Positions 20,001-28,032 of a stretch of DNA of 64,000 nt are shown here, piece by piece. Numbering within the stretch: position 1 is the first letter of the stretch; each line of letters begins with the position of its first letter. The position numbers and the translations under genes are program-made. This DNA comes from Bradyrhizobium guangdongense (GTDB lineage: Bacteria; Pseudomonadota; Alphaproteobacteria; Rhizobiales; Xanthobacteraceae): assembly GCF_004114975.1 (NCBI RefSeq), contig NZ_CP030051.1, positions 5,332,001-5,396,000 of the forward strand, written 5' to 3'. Under the pieces are notes generated by a model. The model saw only the letters and a list, made by a program, of their open reading frames with translations, did not search any database and was not told the origin of the DNA.

Positions 20001-20020
20001 GCGCAATGGTTTCGCAGGCG

Positions 20021-21703
20021 CTAGCGCGCCGCCGGTCTATCTGCCTGAGAAACCGTGGGTTTATCGTTTGCACTGGATAGCGAGGGCTGTTCGATCGCCC
20101 GGACGCCGGGATCCTCGCGACGCTTCTCGGCATCTTCACGTTTAGTTGTACCTGCTACAGATGCGACCGGTGTCGTGTTGTCGGCGGGAACGGCCGTCAC
20201 CGCGGCAAACGCATCGACCTCGCCGTCGCCATAGAGATCGTCACGCCCGGGGGATCCGAGGTCACGCGCGCTCTTTGCCAGCGTCATGCGCAGCGCTTCG
20301 GGCTTCAGGGCGTAGTTGCGCTCGAGCAGCAGTGCTGCGACGCCGGAGACATAGGCCGCCGAGAACGAGGTGCCCGACGTCATCTGGTATTTGCCGTCGG
20401 GCGCCGGCAAGAAGATATCGACCCCGGGCGCAGCCAGGGCGATGTAGTTGCCGCGGTTTGAGGCGGTGAACAACCTGTCCTGCTGGTCGGTCGCGCTGAC
20501 CGCGATCACGTTGGGATTGGCGGCGGGATAGAGCGGCGGCGATTTGGCGCCGGCATTGCCCGCGGCCGCGATCAGCACCAGTCCGCGCGCAGCGGTCTCG
20601 GCAATGGCGCGCTCGATCACCGCGTCCTTCGGACCGGCAAAGCTCATATTGACGATCTGGGCGCCGTGCTCGGCGGCATAGTTGAGCGAGCGCAGGATGA
20701 TGTAGGACGAGCTCTCGGCGCTGCCGGTGGTGCCGCCGAAGGCCCTGATGGCGATGATGCGCGCCTCCGGCGCGCTGCCCATCAGCTTCGCATGCGCGAC
20801 GATGGCGCCTGCAATGCCGGTCCCGTGAACATGGGCCCCCTCGCCACTGCCGAGGGCGTCGAAATTGTCGGCAATGGAATTGGCAAGTTCCGGGTGCCTG
20901 GCATCGATCCCGGAATCGATCACCGCAATGGTGACGTTGGTGCCGTGCGCCAGCGTGTGCGCCTGCGGCAGGCGCAGCTTCGACAGCGCGTATTGCGCCG
21001 GATCGCCTTCGGTCGGCACGGCCGGCTTCTGGTCCTGAAGCAGGTAGCGGAAGTTCGGCTGCAGCGAGCGAACGCTGCCATCGGCCGCGAATTCGCGCCG
21101 CACCGTCTCATAGGGCCGGCCGTCGACAATGCGGAACAGGCCCACCGTGGCCCCGATCAACGGGTAATTCTCCGACGAGACGCGGGTCAAGCCGTGACGT
21201 CGCGCGAGTTCGTCGGCTTCGGTCGGCGATAGCGCGCTGTCGATCTCGGCGACGAATTCGTTGGCGAAGCTTCGCGTGTCGACGGTGGCGGGCGTGTTGT
21301 TGCCTCGTCCCTTGCCGGCGCTCTTCTTGACCGATTTGCCGGAGCCACCCCCGCCCCCATTCGGCTGTCCGAGGCACTCGCCGTCGGCATCGCGATAGGG
21401 CGCGGAGCAGGCCGGATAGAGGTTCGGCGAGTAGTGCGCATAGGGCAGAACGGGGTTCGGCGCCATCCGCGCGGTGATATGAGGCACCGTCGTCACGCGC
21501 GGACCGCGATCGACGTTCATGGCGCGTGCTGCGACGTTCGGAGAGATCGTTGGCGTGCGCGAGGGAAGATTGATCGTAGGCGTACGCATGATCGCCTGGG
21601 CGTGCGCCACCTCGATGCCGAGGCAGGCGGCGAGCAGGAGCGCAGCTCCGACCGACGAAGCATGGGCCCCGGCTCGCAACTGACTCTCGGGCTTGCGCAT
21701 CAT
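20021..21703 (-). CDS. Secreted S8 family serine peptidase (subtilase)
   Basis: 560 residues with a signal peptide (hydrophobic SSVGAALLLAACLGIEVAHA, cleavage probably after AHA). A 110-residue low-complexity segment (TPTINLPSRTPTISP, then a GGGGGSG and Lys-rich stretch) precedes a prodomain-like region (residues about 145-230). The catalytic triad is complete: Asp263 in IAVIDSGID, His293 in HVHGTGIAGA and Ser446 in TSGTSFSAAYVSG, with the oxyanion Asn in AAAGNAG. The C-terminal 50 residues are hydrophilic. The protein is expected outside the cytoplasmic membrane. Its start lies 16 bases after the stop of an anti-sigma gene, so it may be part of that ECF operon. Substrate unknown. Confidence 0.92.
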   Translation of the reverse strand: MMRKPESQLRAGAHASSVGAALLLAACLGIEVAHAQAIMRTPTINLPSRTPTISPNVAARAMNVDRGPRVTTVPHITARMAPNPVLPYAHYSPNLYPACSAPYRDADGECLGQPNGGGGGSGKSVKKSAGKGRGNNTPATVDTRSFANEFVAEIDSALSPTEADELARRHGLTRVSSENYPLIGATVGLFRIVDGRPYETVRREFAADGSVRSLQPNFRYLLQDQKPAVPTEGDPAQYALSKLRLPQAHTLAHGTNVTIAVIDSGIDARHPELANSIADNFDALGSGEGAHVHGTGIAGAIVAHAKLMGSAPEARIIAIRAFGGTTGSAESSSYIILRSLNYAAEHGAQIVNMSFAGPKDAVIERAIAETAARGLVLIAAAGNAGAKSPPLYPAANPNVIAVSATDQQDRLFTASNRGNYIALAAPGVDIFLPAPDGKYQMTSGTSFSAAYVSGVAALLLERNYALKPEALRMTLAKSARDLGSPGRDDLYGDGEVDAFAAVTAVPADNTTPVASVAGTTKREDAEKRREDPGVRAIEQPSLSSANDKPTVSQADRPAAR

Positions 21704-21719
21704 GGGTGCGAAGGCGCCT

Positions 21720-22412
21720 TTAGGGCGCTGCCACGGCGAGGTTGACGAACTTCTCGCGCTGCATCCTGGCGAGCAGCGCGTTCAGCTCATCCTGGCTCAT
21801 CGCCTTGTCGAACTGGAGGCGGAACATGCCGCCCTTGGCATCGCCGATGATCGAGGCCTGGTAGTTATCGAGCAGCGCGGTGATGTCGGCGACGCGCGCC
21901 TCGGGCGTGAAGCGCACCAGCGCCCGCGACGGCGCAGCCGCTCCGAGCTCGCGCGTGATCGGCGCGCCGGTCGAGAGCGATGCGGTCTGGAAGGTCGAGG
22001 TCTGGGTCTTCATCAGCACGGCGCCGATGATGCCGGCCTGCAGCACCAGCGCGATGGCGCCGAGGCTTGCCGACCACGCCAGCGTGCGCGGCGACAGGCT
22101 TGCAAAGAACGCGGCGACACGTGTCGACAGCGGCAGTGAACCCGTCGCCCGCGCCGGCTCGGCATCGATCGCGGCAAACAGCTTCTGCATCGCGCGGGCC
22201 GACGGAGCCCCCAGGCTCTCGTTCAGGTGGATGGTCTCTTCGTATTCGCCGCGGATCGCCGCATATTGTCTGGCAAGCTCCGGATCGCTGGCGAGCGCTT
22301 CCTCGACGCGGCGGGTATCACGTGTGTTCAGCGTGCCGGCGGCGTGCCAAGGCAGCAGCATCTCGATCTCACTGGGCTCTTGCTCCAGCATCTTCTTGCT
22401 CAATGCCATCAT
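21720..22412 (-). CDS. Membrane anti-sigma factor for the adjacent ECF sigma factor
   Basis: 230 residues. The cytoplasmic N-terminus holds an anti-sigma-type segment (IEMLLPWHAAGTLNTRDTRR, then EALASDPELARQYA) without the HxxxCxxC zinc ligands, one membrane helix (LAWSASLGAIALVLQAGIIGA) and a periplasmic tail with a LLDNYQASIIGDAKGGMFRL segment, as in RskA-like or zinc-free anti-sigma proteins. Its start overlaps the stop of the sigma gene (ATGATGA), which is the usual sign of translational coupling between sigma and anti-sigma. The subtilase follows 16 bases downstream and is a candidate target or a partner in signal relay. Confidence 0.85.
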   Translation of the reverse strand: MMALSKKMLEQEPSEIEMLLPWHAAGTLNTRDTRRVEEALASDPELARQYAAIRGEYEETIHLNESLGAPSARAMQKLFAAIDAEPARATGSLPLSTRVAAFFASLSPRTLAWSASLGAIALVLQAGIIGAVLMKTQTSTFQTASLSTGAPITRELGAAAPSRALVRFTPEARVADITALLDNYQASIIGDAKGGMFRLQFDKAMSQDELNALLARMQREKFVNLAVAAP

Positions 22413-22978
22413 GGCCAGCCTCGCTCAATGCCGGCTGCCTTCAGCAGTTCGGCCAATTTCTTGCGCGCATAGAACAGGCGCGTCTTTACCGTGTTCTCCG
22501 GGATCCCGACGATTTCGGCCACCTCTTCTACTGACTTCTCGTGGTAGTAGACGAGGTCGACGATTTCCCGATGGTCCGGCGAGAGGCCCGTCAGACACTC
22601 CCGCAACGCTTCACTGGTATCCTTCTTCTGCACCACCGTTTCCGGATCGTCGGAGGAATCCTCGATCGCGTTGGCGGCTTCGTCGTCCAGCTCAAAATCC
22701 TTTCTACGCCTAAGCGCAGACAGGGCCTTGAATCGGGTGATGGCCAGGAGCCAGGTGGAAACAGCGGACCGACCCTCGAACTTGCCGGCCTGACGCCAGA
22801 CGTCAAGAAACACCTCGCTGATGAGGTCTTCCGCCGTCTGCTCGTCCCGCACGAGCCTGAGCCCGAATCTGTAGACCCTGACATGGTGCCGCCCGTACAG
22901 CACCTGCATGGCGAGCCGGTCACCTTGGGCGATCCTGGCGATGAGGACCTCGTCCGTAGCCGCCTGTGTCACGCTCAA
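22409..22978 (-). CDS. ECF-type RNA polymerase sigma factor
   Basis: 189 residues with regions 2 and 4 only. Region 2: LYGRHHVRVYRFGLRLVRDE, AEDLISEVFLDVWRQA and the WLLAITRFKALSALRRR stretch that recognises the -10 element. Region 4: GLSPDHREIVDLVYYHEKSV and VAEIVGIPENTVKTRLFYAR, a clear helix-turn-helix. It overlaps the anti-sigma gene. Regulates an unknown regulon; its own operon (sigma, anti-sigma, subtilase) is the first candidate target. Signal unknown. Confidence 0.93.
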   Translation of the reverse strand: MSVTQAATDEVLIARIAQGDRLAMQVLYGRHHVRVYRFGLRLVRDEQTAEDLISEVFLDVWRQAGKFEGRSAVSTWLLAITRFKALSALRRRKDFELDDEAANAIEDSSDDPETVVQKKDTSEALRECLTGLSPDHREIVDLVYYHEKSVEEVAEIVGIPENTVKTRLFYARKKLAELLKAAGIERGWP

Positions 22979-23414
22979 AGGCCGTCTCGCAAGGTTGGTC
23001 GGGTCGATGCGGAGGACGGTTCGACGGGAGGTGCAAAATTGTTCAACCTACCGCACTCATACGGGGACCTGTGTGATCTACCCCACATACGTGCGGTTTC
23101 CTTGTCCCACCTGCGGTCGTCCGCTTCTCTCTGGAACGGTAACATAATATGGAAACGCTCTCTTCGGACTTGCCGTGGGCCGGCACAGACGGCCCGATCG
23201 AGCCCGGTCCATAACACGCCCCATGCACCTTATGTCGCGCGGCGCCGGCTTTGGTCCGCGATATCGCCTGCGATGCCTAATTGGCTGCAAAATCCCGCAC
23301 CGCCGAAGGCCCGTCACCGGCCAGTGGCCCGTTTGGATTCGGTTCGAAAAGGATACCAAACCTAAAGGCTTGCCACGTAGATTTTTTCGGCTGACATCCA
23401 CCATTGGCGGGACC
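22979..23414. other. Divergent intergenic region, 436 bases
   Basis: Separates the ECF sigma gene (minus) from the GGDEF gene (plus). It contains an inverted repeat CCGCAC (23051-23056) / GTGCGG (23091-23096) enclosing TGTG and CACA half-sites, about 70-120 bases upstream of the sigma start, where an autoregulatory promoter or operator could lie. GGAAC at 23132 is not followed by a matching -10. An open frame running from 23175 into the GGDEF gene lacks coding character before the ATG at 23415. I see no RNA gene. Confidence 0.55.
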
Positions 23415-24572
23415 ATGAGCACGGCCGCAACGTCCTTTCCGGAGCGGAATGCCGCTGAGGTTGCGGATCTCGTGCTTGCGTCCGATGCGACGTCCCCGGA
23501 CGTGTGCGCGCGACGGATGCGGCAGCGCCGCCAGATGTATGTCGGCCAGGTCGCAAGCTATTCGCTCGGCGCCTCGGTGCTGCTGCTCTACGCCTTCGAC
23601 GGCGCCGTCTCGACCAACGTTCCGACGCTGTTCTGGTTCGGGGGTCTGCTGATCATCGGCACCTTCACGGTGCTGTCGGAAGCCGGCGTCGGCGACAGGT
23701 TCGCCGACCACTATCTGACGGTCTTCCAGATCTCGGCGCATATGGCGCTGCAATTCGTGTTCCTGGTGTCGGTGCCGACCCTCGGGATCGCCTTTCTGGC
23801 GGTGCTGTTCCTGATCTTCGCATTCGGCACACTGCGCATGACCTCGCGGCAGGCGATGGTCACCTGGGGTCTTGCCACCTGCGGGCTCGCCTTCGTGTTC
23901 CTGGGCTCAGACCTGCCGATCGGGTTGCCGGTTGCGAGCCGCATCGAGCGCGCCGCTTCGATGCTGTGTTTCGCATTGGTGATCGGGCAGTGCGCCTTCC
24001 TCGGCCTGTTCGGCGCCACGTTGCGGAAGATCCTTTACCAGCGCAGCAACGAACTGAAGGCCGCCTATCGGCGCATCGAGGAGCTCGCCGAACTCGACGA
24101 ACTGACCGGCTCCTATAACCGCCGCTGCATCATGCGGCTTCCCGACGCCGAGATAGAGAAATCGCGTCGGACCGGCAGCCCTTGCGCCATCGCGCTGATC
24201 GACCTCGACTGGTTCAAGCGCATCAACGATGCCTTTGGCCATCCCGTCGGCGACGAAGTACTGCGGACCTTCGCCCTCACCATCTTCGCCAACATCCGGC
24301 CCGAGGACCGTTTCGGCCGCTATGGCGGCGAGGAATTTCTGCTGCTGCTGCCCGGCGCCACGAGCGAGGCCGCCTCACGCATGCTCGATCGTCTGCGCCG
24401 CATCGTCGCCGAGCTCGACTGGAGCGCATTCTCGCCAGCCATGAGCGTGACGATTTCCGCCGGCGTCGTGACGCTGCGCGACGTTGATACTGCCGACACG
24501 TTCCTCGCGCGCGCGGACAGCGCGCTTTATTCTGCCAAGGCGCAAGGGCGCAACCGCATTGCCACGGGCTGA
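23415..24572 (+). CDS. Membrane-bound diguanylate cyclase (GGDEF)
   Basis: 385 residues from the ATG at 23415. The first 200 residues contain about six membrane helices (for example VGQVASYSLGASVLLLYAF, LQFVFLVSVPTLGIAFLAVL). A short linker helix (RRIEELAELDELTGSYNRR) leads to a GGDEF domain with the active-site motif GGEEF near residues 304-308, so cyclase activity (two GTP to c-di-GMP) is expected. The inhibitory I-site RPED lies exactly five residues before GGEEF, implying product feedback. No EAL domain. The membrane part has no named sensor domain; its signal is unknown. Neighbours: DUF2336 gene downstream on the same strand. Confidence 0.93.
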   Translation: MSTAATSFPERNAAEVADLVLASDATSPDVCARRMRQRRQMYVGQVASYSLGASVLLLYAFDGAVSTNVPTLFWFGGLLIIGTFTVLSEAGVGDRFADHYLTVFQISAHMALQFVFLVSVPTLGIAFLAVLFLIFAFGTLRMTSRQAMVTWGLATCGLAFVFLGSDLPIGLPVASRIERAASMLCFALVIGQCAFLGLFGATLRKILYQRSNELKAAYRRIEELAELDELTGSYNRRCIMRLPDAEIEKSRRTGSPCAIALIDLDWFKRINDAFGHPVGDEVLRTFALTIFANIRPEDRFGRYGGEEFLLLLPGATSEAASRMLDRLRRIVAELDWSAFSPAMSVTISAGVVTLRDVDTADTFLARADSALYSAKAQGRNRIATG

Positions 24573-24635
24573 CCACTTCAATTGCTGCCGGCGCGTGAGA
24601 AGACGCCGCCGGACTGAACGCTCCAGGACAGGGCT

Positions 24636-25736
24636 ATGAGATCGAGATCCGTGAAGTCATCCGCAAATTTGCTCGAGGAATTGCAGACCGCGCTCGCGCA
24701 CGGCACGGTCGCGCGCCGGGTCGAGACGCTGCGCCGCATCACCGATCTCTTTGTCGGCAACGCGGTGGATTACTCCGACGACCACATCCGCGTGTTCGAC
24801 GACGTCTTCCAGTGCCTGATCGAGCAGATCGAAACATCGGCGAAGGTGCTGCTCGCCGACCGGCTCGCGCCGATCAACACCGCGCCGCCCCAGATCATCC
24901 GCACGCTCGCGCTCGACGACGTTATCGAAGTCGCCGGCCCCGTGCTTTCCAAGTCGGAGCGGTTGGACGAGACGACCCTGATCGAGATCGCGCGCAACAA
25001 AAGTCAGGCCCATCTCAAGGCGATCTCGCTACGGCGGGTGCTGTCGGAGGCGCTGACCGATGTGCTGGTGACTCGCGGCAATGAAGACGTGGTGCAGTCG
25101 ACCGTCAGCAATCCGGGCGCGAGGCTCTCCGAGGACAGCCTCGCCGATCTCGTCACGCGCGCCGAGCGCGACGACGACCTTGCCGCCTGCATCGGCCTGC
25201 GGCCCGACCTGCCGCGCCATCATTATCTGAAGTTGGTCGCCAGGGCTTCCATGAGCGTGCGCAGGAAGCTGCAGGCCGCCCACCCCGAACTTGCCGACGA
25301 GGTGTCGAGCGTGGTCCGGGAGGCGGCGCTGCGGGTCCGTACCGCCGCCATGACCCGGCAGACCGAGATGGCACGTGCGCTCGTAAAGTCGCTCCATGAC
25401 GACGGCCGTCTCAACGAGTTCCAGGTCACGACGTTCGCCGAGCAGGGCAAGTTCGACGAGACCAATGCAGGCCTCGCGGCGCTGGCCGGCGTCGCGGTCG
25501 AGACTGCCGAGACCATCATGATCGAGAGCCGCACCGAGGGCGTCATGATCCTCGCCAAGGTCGCCGGCATGCAATGGTCGAGCGTGCGCGCGATCATCGC
25601 CATGCGCGAAAAGCTCTCGGGCGGCTCGCAAACCGACATGCTGTCGCTGCGCGATACCTACGAGGCGCTGCGCAGCTCCACCGCCCAGCAGGTGCTGCGT
25701 TTCCATCGCATGCAGAACACGACGTCGGCGGCTTAA
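24636..25736 (+). CDS. DUF2336 domain protein
   Basis: 366 residues, soluble and mostly helical, with HEAT-like repeats such as LARRHxx-type segments in VETLRRITDLFVGNAVDYSD and ALAHGTVARRVETL near the N-terminus and RNKSQAHLKAISLRRVLSE in the middle. DUF2336 proteins are widespread in alphaproteobacteria; no biochemical activity is established that I know of. It follows the GGDEF gene by 63 bases on the same strand, so it could be a c-di-GMP or regulatory partner, but this is inference. Its last four bases overlap tail-to-tail with the anti-sigma gene on the other strand. Confidence 0.85.
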   Translation: MRSRSVKSSANLLEELQTALAHGTVARRVETLRRITDLFVGNAVDYSDDHIRVFDDVFQCLIEQIETSAKVLLADRLAPINTAPPQIIRTLALDDVIEVAGPVLSKSERLDETTLIEIARNKSQAHLKAISLRRVLSEALTDVLVTRGNEDVVQSTVSNPGARLSEDSLADLVTRAERDDDLAACIGLRPDLPRHHYLKLVARASMSVRRKLQAAHPELADEVSSVVREAALRVRTAAMTRQTEMARALVKSLHDDGRLNEFQVTTFAEQGKFDETNAGLAALAGVAVETAETIMIESRTEGVMILAKVAGMQWSSVRAIIAMREKLSGGSQTDMLSLRDTYEALRSSTAQQVLRFHRMQNTTSAA

Positions 25737-26371
25737 TACCGCAACACCTTCGACCCGACCGCCGCGCCGATGGCCGTCACGACCGCGGTCGCGATCGTGT
25801 ACCAGGTCGCGACGAACAACGGCGAGTCGTCGGTGCAGTGCGAAGCGTAGAGCGTGGCGGCAAGCCCGGCCGACAGCAGGCCGGCGAGTGCGCCGGCGAG
25901 CGCCGGCCGCGACGGCGCGCCGTGACGCAGGCCGAACAAGGCGCCGGCAAGAAGGGGCAGCGACATTGCGGGGATCGCCGACAGGCACGCCCGTGAGTTC
26001 TTGCCGACGAGCCGCATCGTCATCGGCATGGCCGGTGCCATCATCGCCTCGCTGCCGATGGCAACCGCAAGCAGTCCGACGGGCAGCAACAGGAGCCAAC
26101 CCCAGCCGCGCATCAAGGCTTCGGGCCGCGACAGATGCAGGCTGATGATGATCGCGGGGATCGCGAGCGACAGCGTGACTGCGAACTTCATGTCGAAGAA
26201 CGGATTGTGCATGGCGCTCATCACGTCCGAACGCACGCCCAGGAACGTCGCGAAGATCAGGATCGACAGCGGCGCCGCGACCAAAAGGCCCGTCGTCAGC
26301 AACGCACCGACGCGTGGAGCGCGGTGGGCGTTGTCGGCCGCGAGCGTGCGGATGAGTTGATCGGTGTCCAT
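25733..26371 (-). CDS. osrA: Membrane anti-sigma factor, NrsF/DUF1109 family (OsrA-like)
   Basis: 212 residues with six predicted membrane helices (for example GALLTTGLLVAAPLSILIFA, WLLLLPVGLLAVAIG). This is the NrsF (DUF1109) family, whose N-terminal cytoplasmic segment (TDQLIRTLAADNAHRA) holds the sigma factor at the membrane. There are only two cysteines, Cys129 (KNSRACLSA) and Cys179 (YASHCTDD); as I recall, these are the two positions shown to matter for ROS sensing by OsrA of Bradyrhizobium, so this is probably its orthologue. It starts two bases after the sigma stop and so is coupled to it. Confidence 0.85.
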   Translation of the reverse strand: MDTDQLIRTLAADNAHRAPRVGALLTTGLLVAAPLSILIFATFLGVRSDVMSAMHNPFFDMKFAVTLSLAIPAIIISLHLSRPEALMRGWGWLLLLPVGLLAVAIGSEAMMAPAMPMTMRLVGKNSRACLSAIPAMSLPLLAGALFGLRHGAPSRPALAGALAGLLSAGLAATLYASHCTDDSPLFVATWYTIATAVVTAIGAAVGSKVLRY

Positions 26372-26373
26372 GA

Positions 26374-26919
26374 TTAGTTGTCTCGTAATTTGGCCGTCAG
26401 GGCCGCAAGCCCGCGATGCAGCGCAACCCGCACCGCACCTTCGCTCATCGAGAATTTCGCCGCCGTATCCTTGATCGAGGCGCTATCGACTGCGATCGAC
26501 TGCAACACGTCGCGCTGGCGCTGCGGCAGCGTGTCGAGCTGCGCGGCGACCTCGCCCGCCGAAGCCCTCTCCTGCGGCGCCTCGCCGGGCATCGTTTCGG
26601 CGAAATCGTCGATGTTGACGAAGACGCGCCGGCCGCGGCGCCTCAGCGCATCGATCAGCTTGTTGCGCGCGATCGCGAACAGCCAGGGGGCGAAGGGCGC
26701 TTCGCTGTCCCAGGTGTGCCGCTTCAGATGCACCGCCAACAAAATCTCCTGCACGATGTCCTCGGCCTGATCGGGAGGCTGCCCGGCCCTCGCCAGGCCG
26801 CGCCTCGCAGCAGCGCGCAGCACCGGCGTGACCGCTTTCAACAGCCGATGATACGCCGCATCATCGCCTGCCATGGCCGACCGCATCAGGCCGGTCCATT
26901 CGTCCTCACGTCCGCGCAC
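26374..26919 (-). CDS. ecfF: ECF sigma factor, EcfF/SigF type
   Basis: 181 residues from a GTG at 26919 preceded by GAGGGG. Region 2 includes AGQPPDQAEDIVQEILLAVH and WLFAIARNKLIDALRRRGRR; region 4 has LPQRQRDVLQSIAVDSASIK and AKFSMSEGAVRVALHRGLAAL. It is followed two bases later by a six-helix NrsF/OsrA-type anti-sigma, the arrangement of Caulobacter SigF-NrsF and Bradyrhizobium EcfF-OsrA, which answer to heavy metals or reactive oxygen species. A GTAAC-N16-CGAA element 22 bases upstream of the start suggests it transcribes its own gene. The leader would be only about 15 bases long. Confidence 0.88.
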   Translation of the reverse strand: MRGREDEWTGLMRSAMAGDDAAYHRLLKAVTPVLRAAARRGLARAGQPPDQAEDIVQEILLAVHLKRHTWDSEAPFAPWLFAIARNKLIDALRRRGRRVFVNIDDFAETMPGEAPQERASAGEVAAQLDTLPQRQRDVLQSIAVDSASIKDTAAKFSMSEGAVRVALHRGLAALTAKLRDN

Positions 26920-26940
26920 GCGCGCCCCTCACCATTGCAA

Positions 26941-26965
26941 TTCGGCCGCTCTTTCAATTTGTTAC
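26941..26965 (-). promoter_or_regulatory. Autoregulatory ECF promoter of ecfF (GTAAC-N16-CGAA)
   Basis: On the minus strand GTAAC lies at 26965-26961 and CGAA at 26944-26941 with exactly 16 bases between them. This agrees with the SigF-type consensus (GTAACC, about 16 bases, CGAA) known from Caulobacter as I recall it. Placement directly before the GTG start of the sigma gene supports autoregulation. Confidence 0.65.
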
Positions 26966-27207
26966 GCCGGAGCCCAACCGATCACGAAGTCGTGATCACT
27001 GGGCCTCGCCCCGAAGCAGCCGCAGATCGTCCGGTCAGGCTCATAACACCGATCGGCCCGTGCCGCACCCGGCCGGCCGGGGCGCCCAACCGCTTTGCCC
27101 CGGTTTTGCCCGGTGTGGCCCGAAGATTCCCACTTTTTGCCCCGCTGTCGTCATGCACCAGGGTCTCTGTTCGCCCCCGGGACGGGCGTATTGGGGAGAT
27201 CGTCGAC

Positions 27208-27897
27208 ATGATGAAAGCCAGCGAATGCGCGGCATTGGTGGTTTTGGCCGGAGGATTGCTGCTGTCCGGCCTAACGGCGCAGGCCGCGCCGAGCTCTGCG
27301 GCCGGCACGAGCGCCAGCAAACAGGCCGATGAGAGCAAGCCAGCCAAGCCGCGAAGCCATTCGTCTCGCCGTCATACCGACAGCAAGACGGTGCAGAAAT
27401 CCGACGACAAAGCCGACAAGCCCGACCAGACGGCTGCGACGGCGCAGGCCGACGGGGCCAAGACTGGGAACAAGGCTGGCACAGAGGCCAGCGCCGACGT
27501 GCTGGGCTCGAGCCAGATGCCGCCGGAAGTCGCCAATGCCAATGCGCAGCTGGCTCCTGCCGAAGCAACCCCGCCTGCGGCTGCGGCGACCGCAATGACA
27601 GGGCGCGCCAACGACAACGTTCAGGCGGCAGCGGATAACACCACGGCTCCCAATGCCGAGAGCCAGGTGGTCGCGTCCGACCAGCTCAACGACCTCGATC
27701 GCGCCCTGCAACAGGACAGCCCGCCCGCCCAGAAAGCAGTGATCGCCGCAACCGATGCGCAGCCGCGCCCGGCGCCGGTGATGGCGAGCAGCCAGCCCAA
27801 CTCGGCCTGGGACCAGAGCTCCCTGATCGGCAAGATCTTCATCGGCGTCGGTACGCTGCTGACACTGGCCTCCGCCGCGCGCATGTTCATGGCCTGA
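27208..27897 (+). CDS. Secreted Ala/Thr/Lys-rich low-complexity protein
   Basis: 229 residues from the ATG at 27208 (GGGGAG ribosome site); the frame is open much further upstream, to 26416, but that part is antisense to ecfF and intergenic. Residues 1-27 are a signal peptide (ALVVLAGGLLLSGLTAQAAP). The middle is disordered, rich in Ala, Lys, Asp, Gln and Pro (for example SKTVQKSDDKADKPDQTAAT). The C-terminus has one hydrophobic segment (LIGKIFIGVGTLLTLASAARM), so the protein is either anchored at both ends or has a C-terminal anchor. I do not recognise a family. A periplasmic spacer role is conceivable. Confidence 0.7.
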   Translation: MMKASECAALVVLAGGLLLSGLTAQAAPSSAAGTSASKQADESKPAKPRSHSSRRHTDSKTVQKSDDKADKPDQTAATAQADGAKTGNKAGTEASADVLGSSQMPPEVANANAQLAPAEATPPAAAATAMTGRANDNVQAAADNTTAPNAESQVVASDQLNDLDRALQQDSPPAQKAVIAATDAQPRPAPVMASSQPNSAWDQSSLIGKIFIGVGTLLTLASAARMFMA

Positions 27898-28032
27898 TCC
27901 GGGCTTAATTTTTGACCTGACGGATACTCCTCGGGGGCGCGCGGGTTGCGCGCGTCCCGGCGGCTCCTGGCCCCTTGAAGCCCACCCCGCCAGCGGGCAC
28001 ATTGCCGGCTCAATCAAAAGCGCGGGTGGAGC

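Larger units (their letters stand above)
19542..20020. other. Gene-free region of 479 bases with several RNA-like hairpins
   Basis: No credible gene. From left to right it holds the upstream region of the TIGR03809-like gene, a perfect hairpin AAAACTCCG (19662-19670) with CGGAGTTTT (19679-19687), a strong minus-strand terminator (19821-19859) and a long stem at 19951-20000. The subtilase gene ends at 20021 on the minus strand, so its transcript would cross the right part of this region before the terminator, leaving a structured 3' tail of about 195 bases. An independent small RNA cannot be excluded. Confidence 0.6.

Noticed and set aside
23100..23170. ECF-type autoregulatory promoter before the sigma factor at 22978
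   Set aside because: GGAAAC on the minus strand is followed by a poor -10; no convincing match without knowing this group's consensus.
26416..27207. Open frame running through ecfF antisense into the low-complexity protein gene
   Set aside because: Only the part after the ATG at 27208 has a signal peptide and a ribosome site; the rest is antisense to ecfF and intergenic.
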